A stretch of 64,000 nucleotides of DNA, taken from the NCBI RefSeq assembly GCF_023856365.1, contig NC_064555.1, positions 17,370,254 to 17,434,253 on the forward strand. The letters are read 5' to 3'. How positions within the stretch are numbered: position 1 is the first letter of the stretch; every line of letters begins with the position of its first letter. Positions 48,398-59,044 of this stretch are shown here, in pieces. The notes beneath the pieces were generated by a model. It was given only the letters and a program-made list of their open reading frames with translations. It searched no databases and was not told the origin of the DNA. Source of the stretch: Brienomyrus brachyistius. Taxonomy: Eukaryota; Chordata; Actinopteri; Osteoglossiformes; Mormyridae. The position numbers and the translations under genes are program-made.

Positions 48398-51300
48398 CGG
48401 TGACCCCCCCAGCCTCACCATCAGCCTTGCCATCCTGTTGGGGGTAGCAGTTGTAGAAAATGCCGCAGGCATCGTGGGTCCAGGCCAGGCAGCTGAACTT
48501 CACCCTCTCCAGGGTGTCGGGGAGGGGTGTAAGGTCCGTGGCTCTCATGAAGTGCACAGTGACCCAGTCAGAACCAGCAGAGCTCAGCCCATAGGCAAAG
48601 TACTCACACTCCTCAGAGAGGCGGGCCACTGCAGGGAGCAGAAGACAGTATGGTGGTCAGCACAGTGTGCACAGGACATGACAGAGGACGGTGTGGCGGC
48701 CAGCACAGTGCGTACAGGACGTGACAGAAGACGGCATGGCGGCCAGCACAGTGTGCACAGGACATGACAGAAGACGGCATGGCGGCCAGCACAGTGCGCA
48801 CAGGACATGACAGAAGATGCCGTGGTGGCCAGCACAGTGAGCACAGGACATGACAGAAGATGCCGTGGTGGCCAGCACAGTGAGTACAGGACATGACAGA
48901 GGACAGCGTGGTGGCCAGCACAGTGCGCACAGGACATGACAGAGGACAGCGTGGTGGCCCACACAGTGCGCACAGGACATGACAGAAGACGGCGTGGTGG
49001 CCAGCACAGTGAGCACAGGACATGACAGAGGACAGCATGGTGGCCAGCACAGTGCGCACAGGACATGACAGAGGACAGCGTGGCGGCCAGCACAGTGCGC
49101 ACAGGACACGACAGAGGACAGCGTGGCGGCCAGCACAGTGCGCACAGGACACGACAGAGGACAGCGTGGCGGCCCACACAGTGCACACAGGACATGACAG
49201 AAGACGGCGTGGCGGCCAGCACAGTGTGCACAGGACATGACAGAGGACAGCGTGGTGGCCCACACAGTGCGCACAGGACATGACAGAAGACGGCGTGGTG
49301 GCCAGCACAGTGAGCACAGGACATGACAGAGGACAGCATGGTGGCCAGCACAGTGCGCACAGGACATGACAGAGGACAGCGTGGCGGCCAGCACAGTGCG
49401 CACAGGACACGACAGAGGACAGCGTGGCGGCCAGCACAGTGCGCACAGGACACGACAGAGGACAGCGTGGCGGCCCACACAGTGCACACAGGACATGACA
49501 GAAGACGGCGTGGCGGCCAGCACAGTGTGCACAGGACATGACAGAGGACAGCGTGGTGGCCCACACAGTGCGCACAGGACATGACAGAAGACAGCGTGGC
49601 GGCCAGCACAGTGCGCACAGGACATGACAGAGGACAGCGTGGCGGCCAGCACAGTGCGCACAGGACATGACAGAAGACAGCGTGGCGGCCAGCACAGTGT
49701 GCACAGGACATGACAGAGGACAGCGTGGTGGCCCACACAGTGCGCATAGGACATGACAGAAGACGGCGTGGTGGCCAGCACAGTGCGCACAGGACATGAC
49801 AGAAGACAGCGTGGCGGCCAGCACAGTGCGCACAGGACATGACAGAGGACAGCGTGGCGGCCAGCACAGTGCGCACAGGACATGACCGAGGACTCCTGCC
49901 TCCAGCCTCCAGCCTGCCTCCAGCTCCTGCCTCCAGCGTGGTGGCCCACACAGTGCGCACAGGACATGACAGAAGACAGCGTGGCGGCCAGCACAGTGCG
50001 CACAGGACATGACAGAGGACAGCGTGGCGGCCAGCACAGTGCGCACAGGACATGACAGAAGACAGCGTGGCGGCCAGCACAGTGCGCACAGGACATGACA
50101 GAGGACAGCGTGGTGGCCCACACAGTGCGCATAGGACATGACGGAAGACGGCGTGGTGGCCAGCACAGTGCGCACAGGACATGACAGAGGACAGCGTGGT
50201 GGCCAGCACAGTGCGCGCAGGACATGACAGAAGACAGCGTGGCGGCCAGCACAGTGTGCACAGGACATGACAGAGGACAGCGTGGTGGCCCACACAGTGC
50301 GCATAGGACATGACAGAAGACGGCGTGGTGGCCAGCACAGTGCGCACAGGACATGACAGAGGACTCCTGCCTCCTGCCTCCAGCGTGGTGGCCCACACAG
50401 TGCGCATAGGACATGACAGAAGACAGCGTGGCGGCCAGCACAGTGCGCACAGGACATGACAGAAGACAGCGTGGCGGCCAGCACAGTGCGCACAGGACAT
50501 GACAGAGGACAGCGTGGCAGCCAGCACAGTGCGCACAGGACATGACAGAGGACAGCGTGGTGGCCCACACAGTGCGCATAGGACATGACGGAAGACGGCG
50601 TGGTGGCCAGCACAGTGCGCACAGGACATGACAGAGGACAGCGTGGTGGCCAGCACAGTGCGCGCAGGACATGACAGAAGACAGCGTGGCGGCCAGCACA
50701 GTGTGCACAGGACATGACAGAGGACAGCGTGGTGACCCACACAGTGCGCATAGGACATGACAGAAGACGGCGTGGTGGCCAGCACAGTGCGCACAGGACA
50801 TGACAGAGGACTCCTGCCTCCTGCCTCCAGCGTGGTGGCCCACACAGTGCGCATAGGACATGACAGAAGACAGCGTGGCGGCCAGCACAGTGCGCACAGG
50901 ACATGACAGAAGACAGCGTGGCGGCCAGCACAGTGCGCACAGGACATGACAGAGGACAGCGTGGCAGCCAGCACAGTGCGCACAGGACATGACAGAGGAC
51001 AGCGTGGTGGCCCACACAGTGCGCACAGGACATGACAGAAGACAGCGTGGCGGCCAGCACAGTGCGCACAGGACATGACAGAGGACAGCGTGGTGGCCCA
51101 CACAGTGCGCATAGGACATGACAGAAGACGGCGTGGTGGCCAGCACAGTGCGCACAGGACATGACAGAGGACAGCGTGGCGGCCAGCACAGTGCGCACAG
51201 GACATGACAGAGGACAGCGTGGTGGCCCACACAGTGCGCATAGGACATGACAGAAGACAGCGTGGCGGCCAGCACAGTGCGCACAGGACATGACCCAAGA

Positions 51301-54300
51301 TAGTAATAATAATATCTGTACACATGATTGGCAGTGCCCCTGGGGAGACTCACTCTTCAAGGCGACGGTGCCGTCCTCAGAAAGCTTGTTGGGGTCAAAG
51401 AAGACAGATGCAGGTCCATCCAGAGAGTCTTGGACATAAAGAACGTCCTGATTCTGTAGGCCCTGATTGTGGAAGTAGAAGTACCTGCGGATGGGACACA
51501 GCAAGGTAGGGGTTGTTACGGGGCGTATGGGTGTCCTAGGCCTGGGTGAAGTCATGTAACCCTGATATCTGACCTTGCTCTCACCTGCAGCTTTTCGTCC
51601 CTCGTACTTTGTAAATATGTAAGATTTATGTGAAGTTTGTAATTTGACATCAAAGTATAGACATTACAAATCACAGTTTGGAACACTTGCAGAAACATTA
51701 TATAAGTACATAGTAAACAATGGTGGAAGTTTGTTTATATACAGCGGGTCCCAAGATTTTTGGCAGGATGTAGGATGTAACTGATGTTGATAATAAAAAT
51801 GCTCCATACTCCCCGGTCAGAGGACGTTGTTGTATAGATTTGGTTGTTTTTTTTATAACTGTTCATATATTTGCACATCTGATTAGTTTTTGGGCTCAGT
51901 TTACATTTATTTGTGACTCAAAGTTGAGAGATTTTTGTTGAATTTGTTTTATTTATTCAGTTCTTGTTCTACTGGAATAAAACATTTAATGCATATAAAC
52001 TTATTTCATCGTACAATATATCCGTTAATGGGTCTTTGGGTGTGGGCGGGATATTGCGGGAGTGACAGAGACAGACAGTGGGAGCGGGCAGGAGTGACAG
52101 AGACACACAGTGGGAGCGGGCAGGAGTGACAGAGACAGACAGTGGGAGCGGGTGGGAGTGACAGAGACAGACAGTGGGAGCGGGCGGGTTGACTGAGACA
52201 GACAGCGGGAGCGGGCGGGTTGACTGAGACAGACAGCGGGAGTGGGTGGGAGTGACAGAGACAGACAGCGAGAGCGGGCGGGTTGACTGAGACAGAGAGC
52301 GGGTGGGAGTGACAGAGACAGACAGCAAGAGCAGGCGGGTTGACTGAGACTGACAGCGGGAGCGGGCGGGTTGACAGAGACAGACAATGGGAGCGGGCGG
52401 GTTGACAGAGACAGACAGCGGGAGTGGGTGGGAGTGACAGAGACAGACAGTGAGAGCGGGCGGGTTGACAGAGACAGACAGTGAGAGCGGGCGGGTTGAC
52501 AGAGACAGACAGCGGGAGTGGGTGGGAGTGACAGAGACAGACAGTGAGAGCGGGCGGGTTGACAGAGACAGACAGTGAGAGCGGGCGGGTTGACAGAGAC
52601 AGACAGTGAGAGCGGGCGGGTTGACAGAGACAGACAATGGGAGCGGGCGGGTTGACAGAGACAGACAGTGAGAGCGGGCGGGTTGACAGAGACAGACAGC
52701 GGGAGTGGGCGGGTTGACAGAGACAGACAGCAGGAGTGGGCGGGAGTGACAGAGACAGACAGCGGGAGTGGGCGGGAGTGACAGAGACAGACAGCGGGAG
52801 CGGGCGGGTTGACAGAGACAGACAGCAGGAGTGGACGGGAGTGACAGAGACAGACAGCGGGAGCGGGCGGGTTGACAGAGACACACAGTGGGAGCGGACG
52901 GGAGTGACAGAGACAGACAGCGGGAGTGGACGGGAGTGACAGAGACAGACAGCGGGAGCGGGCGGGAGTGACAGAGACACACAGTGGGAGCGGACGGGAG
53001 TGACAGAGACAGACAGCGGGAGTGGACGGGAGTGACAGAGACAGACAGCGGGAGCAGACGGGAGCGACAGAGACACACAGTGGGAGCGGGCGGGAGTGAC
53101 AGAGACACAGTGACAGAGACAGGCAGCGGGAGTGGGCAGGAGTGACAGAGACAGACAGTTGGAGCGGGCGGTAATGGTCAGAAATTCTGCAGAAGCGGGA
53201 TTAAAAAGCAGTCCCGTGCAGGGCTCTACTACACGCCCCCAATGCAGGTAAAACAAAGTAAGGTGACATGGTTTACTTTCTTTGCTGATTTAACTTAATT
53301 TTAATTTTAAAAGTTTTAATACTTCCGACAATTTATGTTTTAAAAAGAAGACAGATTACGGATTTAGTCAGCGTTTTTTTTAATGTTTCTACAATAAGAT
53401 TTCAGCGAGTTATGAATTGAAATATGCGAGAAAGATACGCGGCATCGCTGACGATGTCGTCGACTCCAGAGGGCCCAGTGGTGACATCACTCTGCCGGCT
53501 TGCCAGTTTGAACCTATGACCTTTCGACCATAGGCACTGTACCCTGACCTGCTTTTTTGCCCCCTATATCATATGTGTCTGGGATTTGCCTACCTGTCTC
53601 CCCGCTTGTAGGGACAGCTGTACTTAGGATAATCAAAAAGATCCGTCAGCCGCTGGTGAAACTTCTCCCTGATGGTGCACTGCTCCAGGTAGGGCATGGT
53701 CAGCTTGTTCTGCTCCTCCACGAAGGCCTGGACCGCAGCGGGACAGGACCCATGCCTTGTTACATGGGGGAGGGTTTCTCTGCTCGCATGTTCGGCCCCG
53801 ACGATGCACATACCTTGGTCTCCTCGCTGTCGAGGTCCTCCAGCCAAGCATAAGGGTCAGGCACCTTCACGCCGTGGTACACGTCCACCTACGAGGGAGA
53901 TCAGGACCTGTAGTATAGGTGGGGTGTGCAAAGTGTGTGTGCACAGGGATGTGCACTAGCAGCATGATCCCTGCAGACATAGGTAGTAAAATAGGATATA
54001 CTGGTGCATACACACATGCACACACACATTCACAGGGCTGTAAAGTACAAACACACAGTGAGAGGGAGGAGTAATAAGTACAAGGAACAAGGCTGTGACT
54101 GCTCAGAAAGAGCATCCGCCAGGGGGGTGGGGGTGGTAGGAGTCATGCAGACTGACAGACATTAACATTAACCCGTAGGCAACATTCCTCGTGCATTTCC
54201 AGCGAACGTCTGAAGAAAGGGGATCTCTACAGTACATGCACCAGGATCCTGCCCTGTGGCCAAAGGTTCCTCAGAAATGCACAAGAAAAGGTGCAGCCCA

Positions 54301-54557
54301 ATGCGCTGGGCCAACTCAAGAACGGGCGTGAGGAGAACCAGAAAATCAGGCTCCCTGATCACGTCGCCTCACTGAAGGCGTGTGAATCTGTGTCCCAGTG
54401 GACCGATTGTGCACTGTTAGTGCAGGGCTGAGGCCTATGCTTTGCCTGCTCCTGCTCTATCTCCTTACATATTTCTTTAAGGATCCCCCTCCCTCCCCCC
54501 CACATCCAGGCCAACCTTGCTGTCGTCCCTGCGGACGGCTGGGTACTTGAAAGCCAT
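42480..54557 (-). CDS. prep: Prolyl endopeptidase (prolyl oligopeptidase, family S9A), complete coding region in 15 exons
   Basis: Exons from 5' to 3' on the - strand: 54557-54516, 53888-53814, 53727-53594, 51484-51354, 48628-48419, 47903-47782, 47694-47589, 47272-47081, 45996-45799, 45378-45275, 45193-45057, 44931-44837, 44267-44136, 43571-43415, 42774-42480. They total 2130 nt, giving 709 residues plus TAA (human PREP has 710). The cytosolic enzyme cleaves short peptides after proline; a seven-bladed beta-propeller (roughly residues 70-430) gates an alpha/beta-hydrolase domain. The catalytic triad is intact: Ser553 in NGASNGG, Asp640 in [10 protein letters not shown] and His679 in GHGAGKPT. 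The start ATG has a strong Kozak context (GTCACCATGG). Every intron is GT-AG and every phase joins. No signal peptide or membrane segment is seen, as expected. The gene converges on epha10. Confidence 0.96.
42848..43342. repeat. 26-bp minisatellite in prep intron 14, about 19 units
   Basis: Unit TGACGTAGGCAGAGGGATGG plus GGAGCG (26 bases); TGACG starts recur at 26-base intervals from 42848 to 43316. Each unit carries a TGACGT half-CRE word. Confidence 0.96.
43415..43571 (-). CDS. prep: prep exon 14
   Basis: It encodes [40 protein letters not shown] and [11 protein letters not shown]. The hydrolase core is well conserved. Confidence 0.95.
44136..44267 (-). CDS. prep: prep exon 13 (nucleophile Ser)
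   Basis: It encodes [40 protein letters not shown] and GLLV. The catalytic serine, residue 553 by my count, is in GASNGG; the mammalian enzyme has GGSNGG, a conservative Gly-to-Ala change two residues before the nucleophile-elbow Asn. Confidence 0.95.
44290..44750 (+). repeat. 42-bp minisatellite with CCAAT boxes in prep intron 12, 11 units
   Basis: CCAAT starts at 44306, 44348, 44390, 44432, 44474, 44516, 44558, 44600, 44642, 44684 and 44726, an invariant 42-base spacing. Ten units carry CCAATCAG and nine carry AGGTCA a few bases on. The length is a multiple of three, explaining a 14-residue-period frame that is not a gene. Confidence 0.97.
44726..44790 (+). promoter_or_regulatory. Candidate + strand promoter: CCAAT array followed by TATA box
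   Basis: TATATAG at 44754-44760 lies 28 bases after the last of 11 CCAAT boxes, which predicts initiation near 44785-44790 on the + strand, antisense to prep exon 12. The words are exact, but function is inferred; intronic CCAAT arrays can arise simply by repeat expansion. Confidence 0.35.
44837..44931 (-). CDS. prep: prep exon 12
   Basis: It encodes [40 protein letters not shown] is a PREP signature. Donor GTACCC. It lies about 80 bases from the CCAAT/TATA array of intron 12. Confidence 0.94.
45057..45193 (-). CDS. prep: prep exon 11
   Basis: It encodes [39 protein letters not shown] and CIQPYY. VFYPSKD.TKIPMF and YGYGGF mark the start of the alpha/beta-hydrolase fold. The donor is GTCAGC and the junction codon AA+T gives Asn. 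Confidence 0.94.
45275..45378 (-). CDS. prep: prep exon 10
   Basis: It encodes [34 protein letters not shown]. It closes the propeller and leads into the hydrolase domain. The downstream intron is 81 bp. Confidence 0.93.
45799..45996 (-). CDS. prep: prep exon 9
   Basis: It encodes [59 protein letters not shown] and TSFTTP. A copy of the CA/TG-associated dispersed repeat lies in the intron just 5' of it. Confidence 0.94.
46000..46200 (-). repeat. CA/TG-associated dispersed repeat, copy 5
   Basis: It contains CTGTGGGGACTCTTCGTTCA, TTTCTATGGGCATAACTCG, CCCTAACCATAAGTAACCAA and TTGATTCCAGTCACATTTTT next to a short CACACAAACACACACA tract, in prep intron 8. Confidence 0.7.
47081..47272 (-). CDS. 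prep: prep exon 8
   Basis: It encodes [60 protein letters not shown] and DVL. Propeller blade; donor GTGAGA. Confidence 0.95.
47589..47694 (-). CDS. prep: prep exon 7
   Basis: It encodes [35 protein letters not shown] and a split Gly codon. The SDDGRY..LSI.EGC.PVN.LWY pattern is diagnostic of PREP. Confidence 0.95.
47782..47903 (-). CDS. prep: prep exon 6
   Basis: It encodes [38 protein letters not shown] and VT. Propeller domain; phases join on both sides. The intron to exon 7 is 87 bp. Confidence 0.94.
48352..48393. repeat. (CA)n microsatellite at the prep exon 5 donor
   Basis: About 20 CA units, 25 bases beyond the exon 5 donor in intron 5. Confidence 0.95.
48419..48628 (-). CDS. prep: prep exon 5
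   Basis: It encodes [60 protein letters not shown] and [10 protein letters not shown]. Acceptor CTGCAG and donor GTGAGG. The 43-bp minisatellite of intron 4 begins within about 20 bases of this acceptor. Confidence 0.94.
48640..51293. repeat. 43-bp minisatellite filling prep intron 4, about 61 units
   Basis: Unit AGGACATGACAGAGGACAGC plus GTGGCGGCCAGCACAGTGCG and CAC (43 bases). Main variants are GTGGTGGCCC/ACACAG and GACAGAAGACGG. Three units carry an inserted CTCCTGCCTCCAGC-type motif (about 49890, 50363, 50810). Larger blocks repeat at 301 and 447 bases. All three - strand frames stay open for about 900 codons. Confidence 0.98.
51354..51484 (-). CDS. prep: prep exon 4
   Basis: It encodes [38 protein letters not shown] and TVALK, an early propeller blade. 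The donor GTGAGT is strong; the exon frame stays open through all of intron 4 (see findings). Confidence 0.95.
52050..53172. repeat. 33-bp minisatellite in prep intron 3, about 34 units
   Basis: Unit TGACAGAGACAGACAGCGGG plus AGCGGGCGGGAGT (33 bases; GGGTTGACAGAG variants). The long - strand frames with an 11-residue period are artefacts. Confidence 0.97.
53500..53565 (-). mobile_element. tRNA-derived SINE-like fragment (short)
   Basis: CCAGTTTGAACCTATGACCT and TTCGACCATAGGCACTGTAC resemble the reverse strand of a tRNA-like SINE head. Confidence 0.3.
53594..53727 (-). CDS. prep: prep exon 3
   Basis: It encodes [37 protein letters not shown] and CPYKRGD, entering the beta-propeller. It joins exon 4 (AG+G) across intron 3, which carries the 33-bp minisatellite. 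Confidence 0.95.
53814..53888 (-). CDS. prep: prep exon 2
   Basis: 25 codons: [20 protein letters not shown] then SEETK. The DPYAWLED motif is a hallmark of the S9A N-terminus. Donor GTATGT; the next intron is only 86 bp. Confidence 0.94.
54516..54557 (-). CDS. prep: prep exon 1 (start codon)
   Basis: It encodes [14 protein letters not shown], matching the PREP N-terminus pattern (YP.V.RD). The ATG lies in GTCACCATGG, a near-ideal Kozak context. Donor GTTGGC follows AAG. The 5' UTR extends to higher coordinates; its start is not visible. Confidence 0.88.
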
Positions 54558-55541
54558 GGTGACCAAGAGCGCTCGGCGTGTCCGTCTGTCTGTCCGTTCC
54601 CCAGGCAGCGTCCTCAGAACCGCGGTACCTTCCTGTTGATCTGACTCCTGCTCAAAGTGAAAGTGGAAGCAAAACTTCCACCGCATGGGCGGCAGACAGG
54701 AAGTGACATTATTGGAAGGCTCAGCAGGGGGAGGGCGGCCCTTTGGCCAAATACACACACGCCCCGCCCTCGCGTTCGCTTGAGCAACACAGCTTTCGGC
54801 TTTTTTCCAAATCAGGGGTTGTTTGTCTGCAATGATTCATTCTCCTTTTTAGCAAAAAGCGCTTCTGCCCCTATTTCCTCTCTTCCCGTAGTGAAACTCA
54901 CAAATGAAGATCAAAACAAGCGGTTTTTGCTGTTGCACTCCTAAGTTTTAAAACACTGATGCACCGTTACGTTTCTCAGTCCGTGTGCAGGTTAGCACAG
55001 TGTTTCTCAGCCTGAAGTAATGATACGCAAGCAGTTAATGTGATTCTGCAGCTCACTGCTGCTTCCTGCCCCCACCCGAGCAGCTGAGTAAAGCTGTCAG
55101 ATGTCGTGTTTGGTGAGAGAGGCTCGGCTGTTCTCGTTAAGGAAAGTAATGGGGAACAAAAGCTAAAGAGAAGTCACTGAACGAGATGATCAGCAGACAG
55201 CACCTCACCCTGTGATGTCCACGCTACTCTGTCTGAAAAGTGTGAGAACAGGGAAATGTGAGTGCATGTTACCCAGCCAGTGGTGACAGCAGTGTGTGTT
55301 TCTGCTCCTCGTTACCGTGGGAGTTTGGGCCAGGTTGTGATTTTCTCCTGTTGAGAAATACAGGCATTTGCCCAACTGCCAGTCCTGGCTGTAGCCCTGG
55401 ATTCTGGTAAAAGACAGGGACAGCAGTGGGAGATCCTGCCTGAGGTCAGGCCCTTCGCTCTGATGAGTCATTGCATTTTTCACAATGCATTCATCACCCT
55501 GCTTTCATTGTGGAGTCACACCTCTCCATGGTGATCAACAG

Positions 55542-55648
55542 CAGTGTTATCCAAGGAGCAAAAAGATGCACTGTCTGGCAGGGAGCTGGGAGAGAGCAAA
55601 AATGTGGGCGGCCTGTGGGCGTCTGAGGACCAGATTGGGAACCGGTGA
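55542..55648. mobile_element. Palindromic MITE-like repeat, copy 2 (diverged)
   Basis: It begins CAGTGTTATCCAAGG, contains GCAGGGAGCTGGGAGAGAGC and AAAAATG, and ends GAGGACCAGATTGGGAACCG, matching copy 3. Confidence 0.5.
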
Positions 55649-56142
55649 CCTAAGGGAATGATATTCAGATGCGGTGTGCAGCATGCACAGTGCTCATCAC
55701 AGAGAGGCGCATGCAGCGAGCTGGTGTATCGGCCCTGGGGGCTGGGTCTATCACTGGGCCTGCATCTCTGGGCAAGGCAAGGCTTTTAATGTAACTGCAC
55801 CAGAGAATAATCTTGCTGCCGAAAGAAATAGCGCAAAAGTCCTGATTAGTAGATTACTGATTGCACAGAAGAACGGGCTAACTAATCAAACTTGTAACCT
55901 GATACTCACAAGTGTATTGAACAGTATAAGTGAAGAATTGTAACCCTTCGTCCGCTTGCTGGGGGGTGTGCCGAAGCTCATACCCTCCTTGGAAGCTCAA
56001 CTCTGTTTGCTGCTCATTCTCCATGAAGTGAAGGACACAGTTAGTGTCAGTGAATCTGTGTGTCACCCACACACAGAAAAACACCCCAGGAAAGAAAAAA
56101 CCCACTGAACCAAACACATTCTTTATTTAGTTATCAGTTTAA

Positions 56143-56297
56143 CAGTGTTACTCAACCCAGTCCTCGGGGACCCCTCAGAAGGTTCACATTTTTTTGCTCT
56201 CTTCCTGTAGCAGATATTTGGTGTTCTCCATTGTCTGGGAGCTGGGGGGGGAGTAAAAATGTCTGGGGGTCCCTGAGGACCAGGTTGGGAATCACTA
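56143..56297. mobile_element. Palindromic MITE-like repeat, copy 3
   Basis: CAGTGTTACTCAACCCAGTC and CTCGGGGACCCCT at the left are mirrored by GGGGGTCCCTGAGGACCAGG and TTGGGAATCACTA at the right: inverted ends of about 30 bases around a 90-base core. A typical non-autonomous DNA transposon of fish. Confidence 0.7.
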
Positions 56298-58299
56298 GTT
56301 TAATGGTAAGTTATTTGTGGTTAAAGTGCATCCTAAGGGAGGTGGAATGGGGTCTCCTAGAGAGCAGAGTCCATGTTTACAGTGGTGTGGCACTGCGTTT
56401 CATCATGGAGAGCCTCCTCTGTCAGATGTTCTGCCTCAGTGCTTCTCTGAAGGCTTCTTGTGAAATATCTGCGTTCTGCCATCTGCTTCGCATGAAACAC
56501 GGTCAGACAGCGAACTCTTTCCTGGAAAGGAGCTGCGAGATTAATAAGGGCACGGCTGAAAATGCGATCATTGTCAACTACTTGAAATCTGTCAGAATGT
56601 CACTGACACCGCAGGGGAAATCTGGTAATAGTCTCTTTTTTTTAAAAAACACATGAAGTGAAAGTTTCCAAGCAAAAAAAAAAAAGAAGCATCACAGTGA
56701 CCATTTCTTGATCCTGTCAGACCTTGTCTCATAAATTGCAATCTCTCATATTATTTCTGAGTCAATAATGTATCATTTCAGGGTATTATGGCATGGCATT
56801 GGTTCACCTTAATGCTGTGACGAGCTTTGTGCCGCATCCTGCCGGCGACCCACCCTTGGAGTGATCGAGAGGGTGAGCGAGTAAGAGAGAGGGAGAGTCA
56901 CCTCAGCCTCTGCGTAACCTTCACACTTTCTCGCTGACGGATGCCCTGTCGCAGCAGCTGAAGGCGCAGCGACAGACAGACAGAGGGGTGGCTGATTCCG
57001 TTTGGGTTCTCGGGAAAGCTGCCGGTGTGGCCCATAAGGCCCATAAGGCCACACCGGCCTCGGATCGGTCCCGGCATGCAGCGGCTTAAAACCTGGCAGT
57101 GTGTCGGCCAGCCGTTCGTTACCTGTCAGGTACGCCTGCCTGTCTCGGCGACACCTAGCAACGAGAGAGCACTTTCTGTTGCTAAAGTTGCATCCACCCT
57201 CCTTAAAGCCCATGTATATGTGTGTGTGTGTGCGTGTATCCAATCAAAGGCATCAAAGAAGGCTTTAAACAAACCTGTTCAGAAGTACGTGATGACCCAG
57301 ACCACAGTCACCCACAACCTGCCATCGGACCCAGAAAAGAGGAATTGAAAGCCCAGACTTGGAGACGTCTCTCCGTTTAGCCAATGCTGCGTCTATTTCT
57401 GACTGCACGTCGATTTGCCTAGCCATTTCAGAATTACTGGCATGGCCCCGAGGGAGGGTCAGAGAGCGAGCGAAGCCAGTGAGGCATGGAGCGCGGCACT
57501 TCATGCACAGGTAATAGTCTGCTTCACAAAAATGGATGCAGACTGGAAGAGGAGTGAAGCAGAGGAGACATGCAGAAGGTCATGAGGTCAGAGCTCTCAC
57601 TGCTTTCCAAGCGCTGCGTGGAGGGGGGGAGGGGGGGGGGGGCACTGGTCTGGATGCTGTGTATCTAATGCTCCAGATGTGCCTTATAACCTGCATGGGC
57701 CTATTATCAGGCACCAGCCTATATTATACTCAAAGGAGGTGGGAACTCAAGATAAGGGTTCGAGTGCTGACCTCACATCAGAGCCGAGCACGACAGGGGG
57801 CTTTACAGGCTGGGGGGGGGGCTTCCTGCGAGCCTGTCGGGGGGGGGGGTGGACGGCTTGACATGGAGGAAGAGGAGAGGGACACTGCAGTGGCCATCCC
57901 CTGATTAAGCGCAGTCACAGACAACCCCCATTGTCACACCCACATAACATCTTATATACTGGAGGGGGGCTGTGGACTTACCTGAGCCCCCAATATTCAG
58001 GCCTGGCTGCCTTCTGCTCTTTCCCAGTTGGTCAGGGACACGGCAGGGTGGGCCGTGTAGTGTAAATCTGCTCACAGAAAGGACACCCAAGATCAAGCCT
58101 GTGATCCAAGGAACCAGCGGAAATCGGTGACCGGTCCGGGAACAGGGTCAGGGTGCGTCCAGAGGTCCCGGGGAGCCAGACAGCAACCTAAACGTGGGTA
58201 AGTGAAACAATGGATATTGATAACACCCCCCCCCCAGCTTCTGCAGAGCCATACAGCAAAGGAAGCTTTGGCAGCACTGTGCTATGGCAGCTGTGATAT

Positions 58300-58525
58300 T
58301 ACCACTCTGTGTCCGTGCCCCTGTGTCTGTGTCCCCATGTCCGTACTCCTGTATCTGTGTCCCATGCCTCTGTGTCCGTGCCCTTGTGCCTGTACCCCTG
58401 CATATGTGTCCCATGCTCCCATGTCTGTGCCCCCGTGTCAGTGCTCTCATGTCATGTGCCCTCGTGTCCTGTCCCCCGTGCCCATGTGCCCTCGTGTCCT
58501 GTCCCGCGTGCCCGTGCTCATGTAC
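58300..58525. repeat. Degenerate ~18-20-bp tandem repeat
   Basis: GTGTCCGTGCCCCTGTGTCT and similar words (CATGTCTGTGCCCCCGTGTC; CCTCGTGTCCTGTCCC) repeat with drift. Confidence 0.75.
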
Positions 58526-59044
58526 CTGTATCCGGTGCCAGCGATTTGATGATTAACAATCTTAGAGCAAACAATGAGAGCAGACAGGTCTCTGTTCTCA
58601 GAAACGAGCCGCTGTGTTTTTTTCAGCTTCTTTTGTTTTTCATTCTGAAAGTGAGTGAAGCACAGCCCCCCCATGTCAGGTCTGTTGTTCTGAAAGTTTT
58701 CTGCTTCACTGAAACCAGCACTGTTTTATTTGACTTTTATGACATGCATAAGATGAGGCTTTCATGGGCAATTAAACTGGTAAGGGATGGGAAAGTGACT
58801 ATGAATCACCTTTCTGTTTGATACGATAGGTAAATAATTACTAATCAAAATGAATTATTGTAACGTCTAATGTCATTTTTGACATTATAGTAAATAATAA
58901 TCATTATCAATAATGACAAGTGACAAGGAGGACATCAGGTAAATACCACCACCTGCCAGTGGGGGGAATTTCATGGGAACTGCCACTCTATCACCAGACT
59001 TAGGTGTCGATTAGAAAATGGTGAGGTGCTTCCTGTCCGGAGAT

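Noticed and set aside
48584..51325. Long - strand open frames of about 900 residues as genes
   Set aside because: They are readings of the 43-bp tandem repeat in all three frames, with only tandem periodicity, no domain and no own start or splice signals. Treated as intron 4 of prep.
52006..53256. 416- and 379-residue - strand frames rich in Leu/Ser/Val/Cys
   Set aside because: Frames over the 33-bp minisatellite; a multiple-of-three unit without stops.
56060..56656. 198-residue + strand frame as a gene
   Set aside because: It spans a MITE-like repeat, has no recognised domain and no neighbouring exon.
57265..57504. - strand frame with SEMARQIDVQSEIDAALAKR
   Set aside because: The helix-like wording drew attention, but there are no matching exons on either side and no family I can name.
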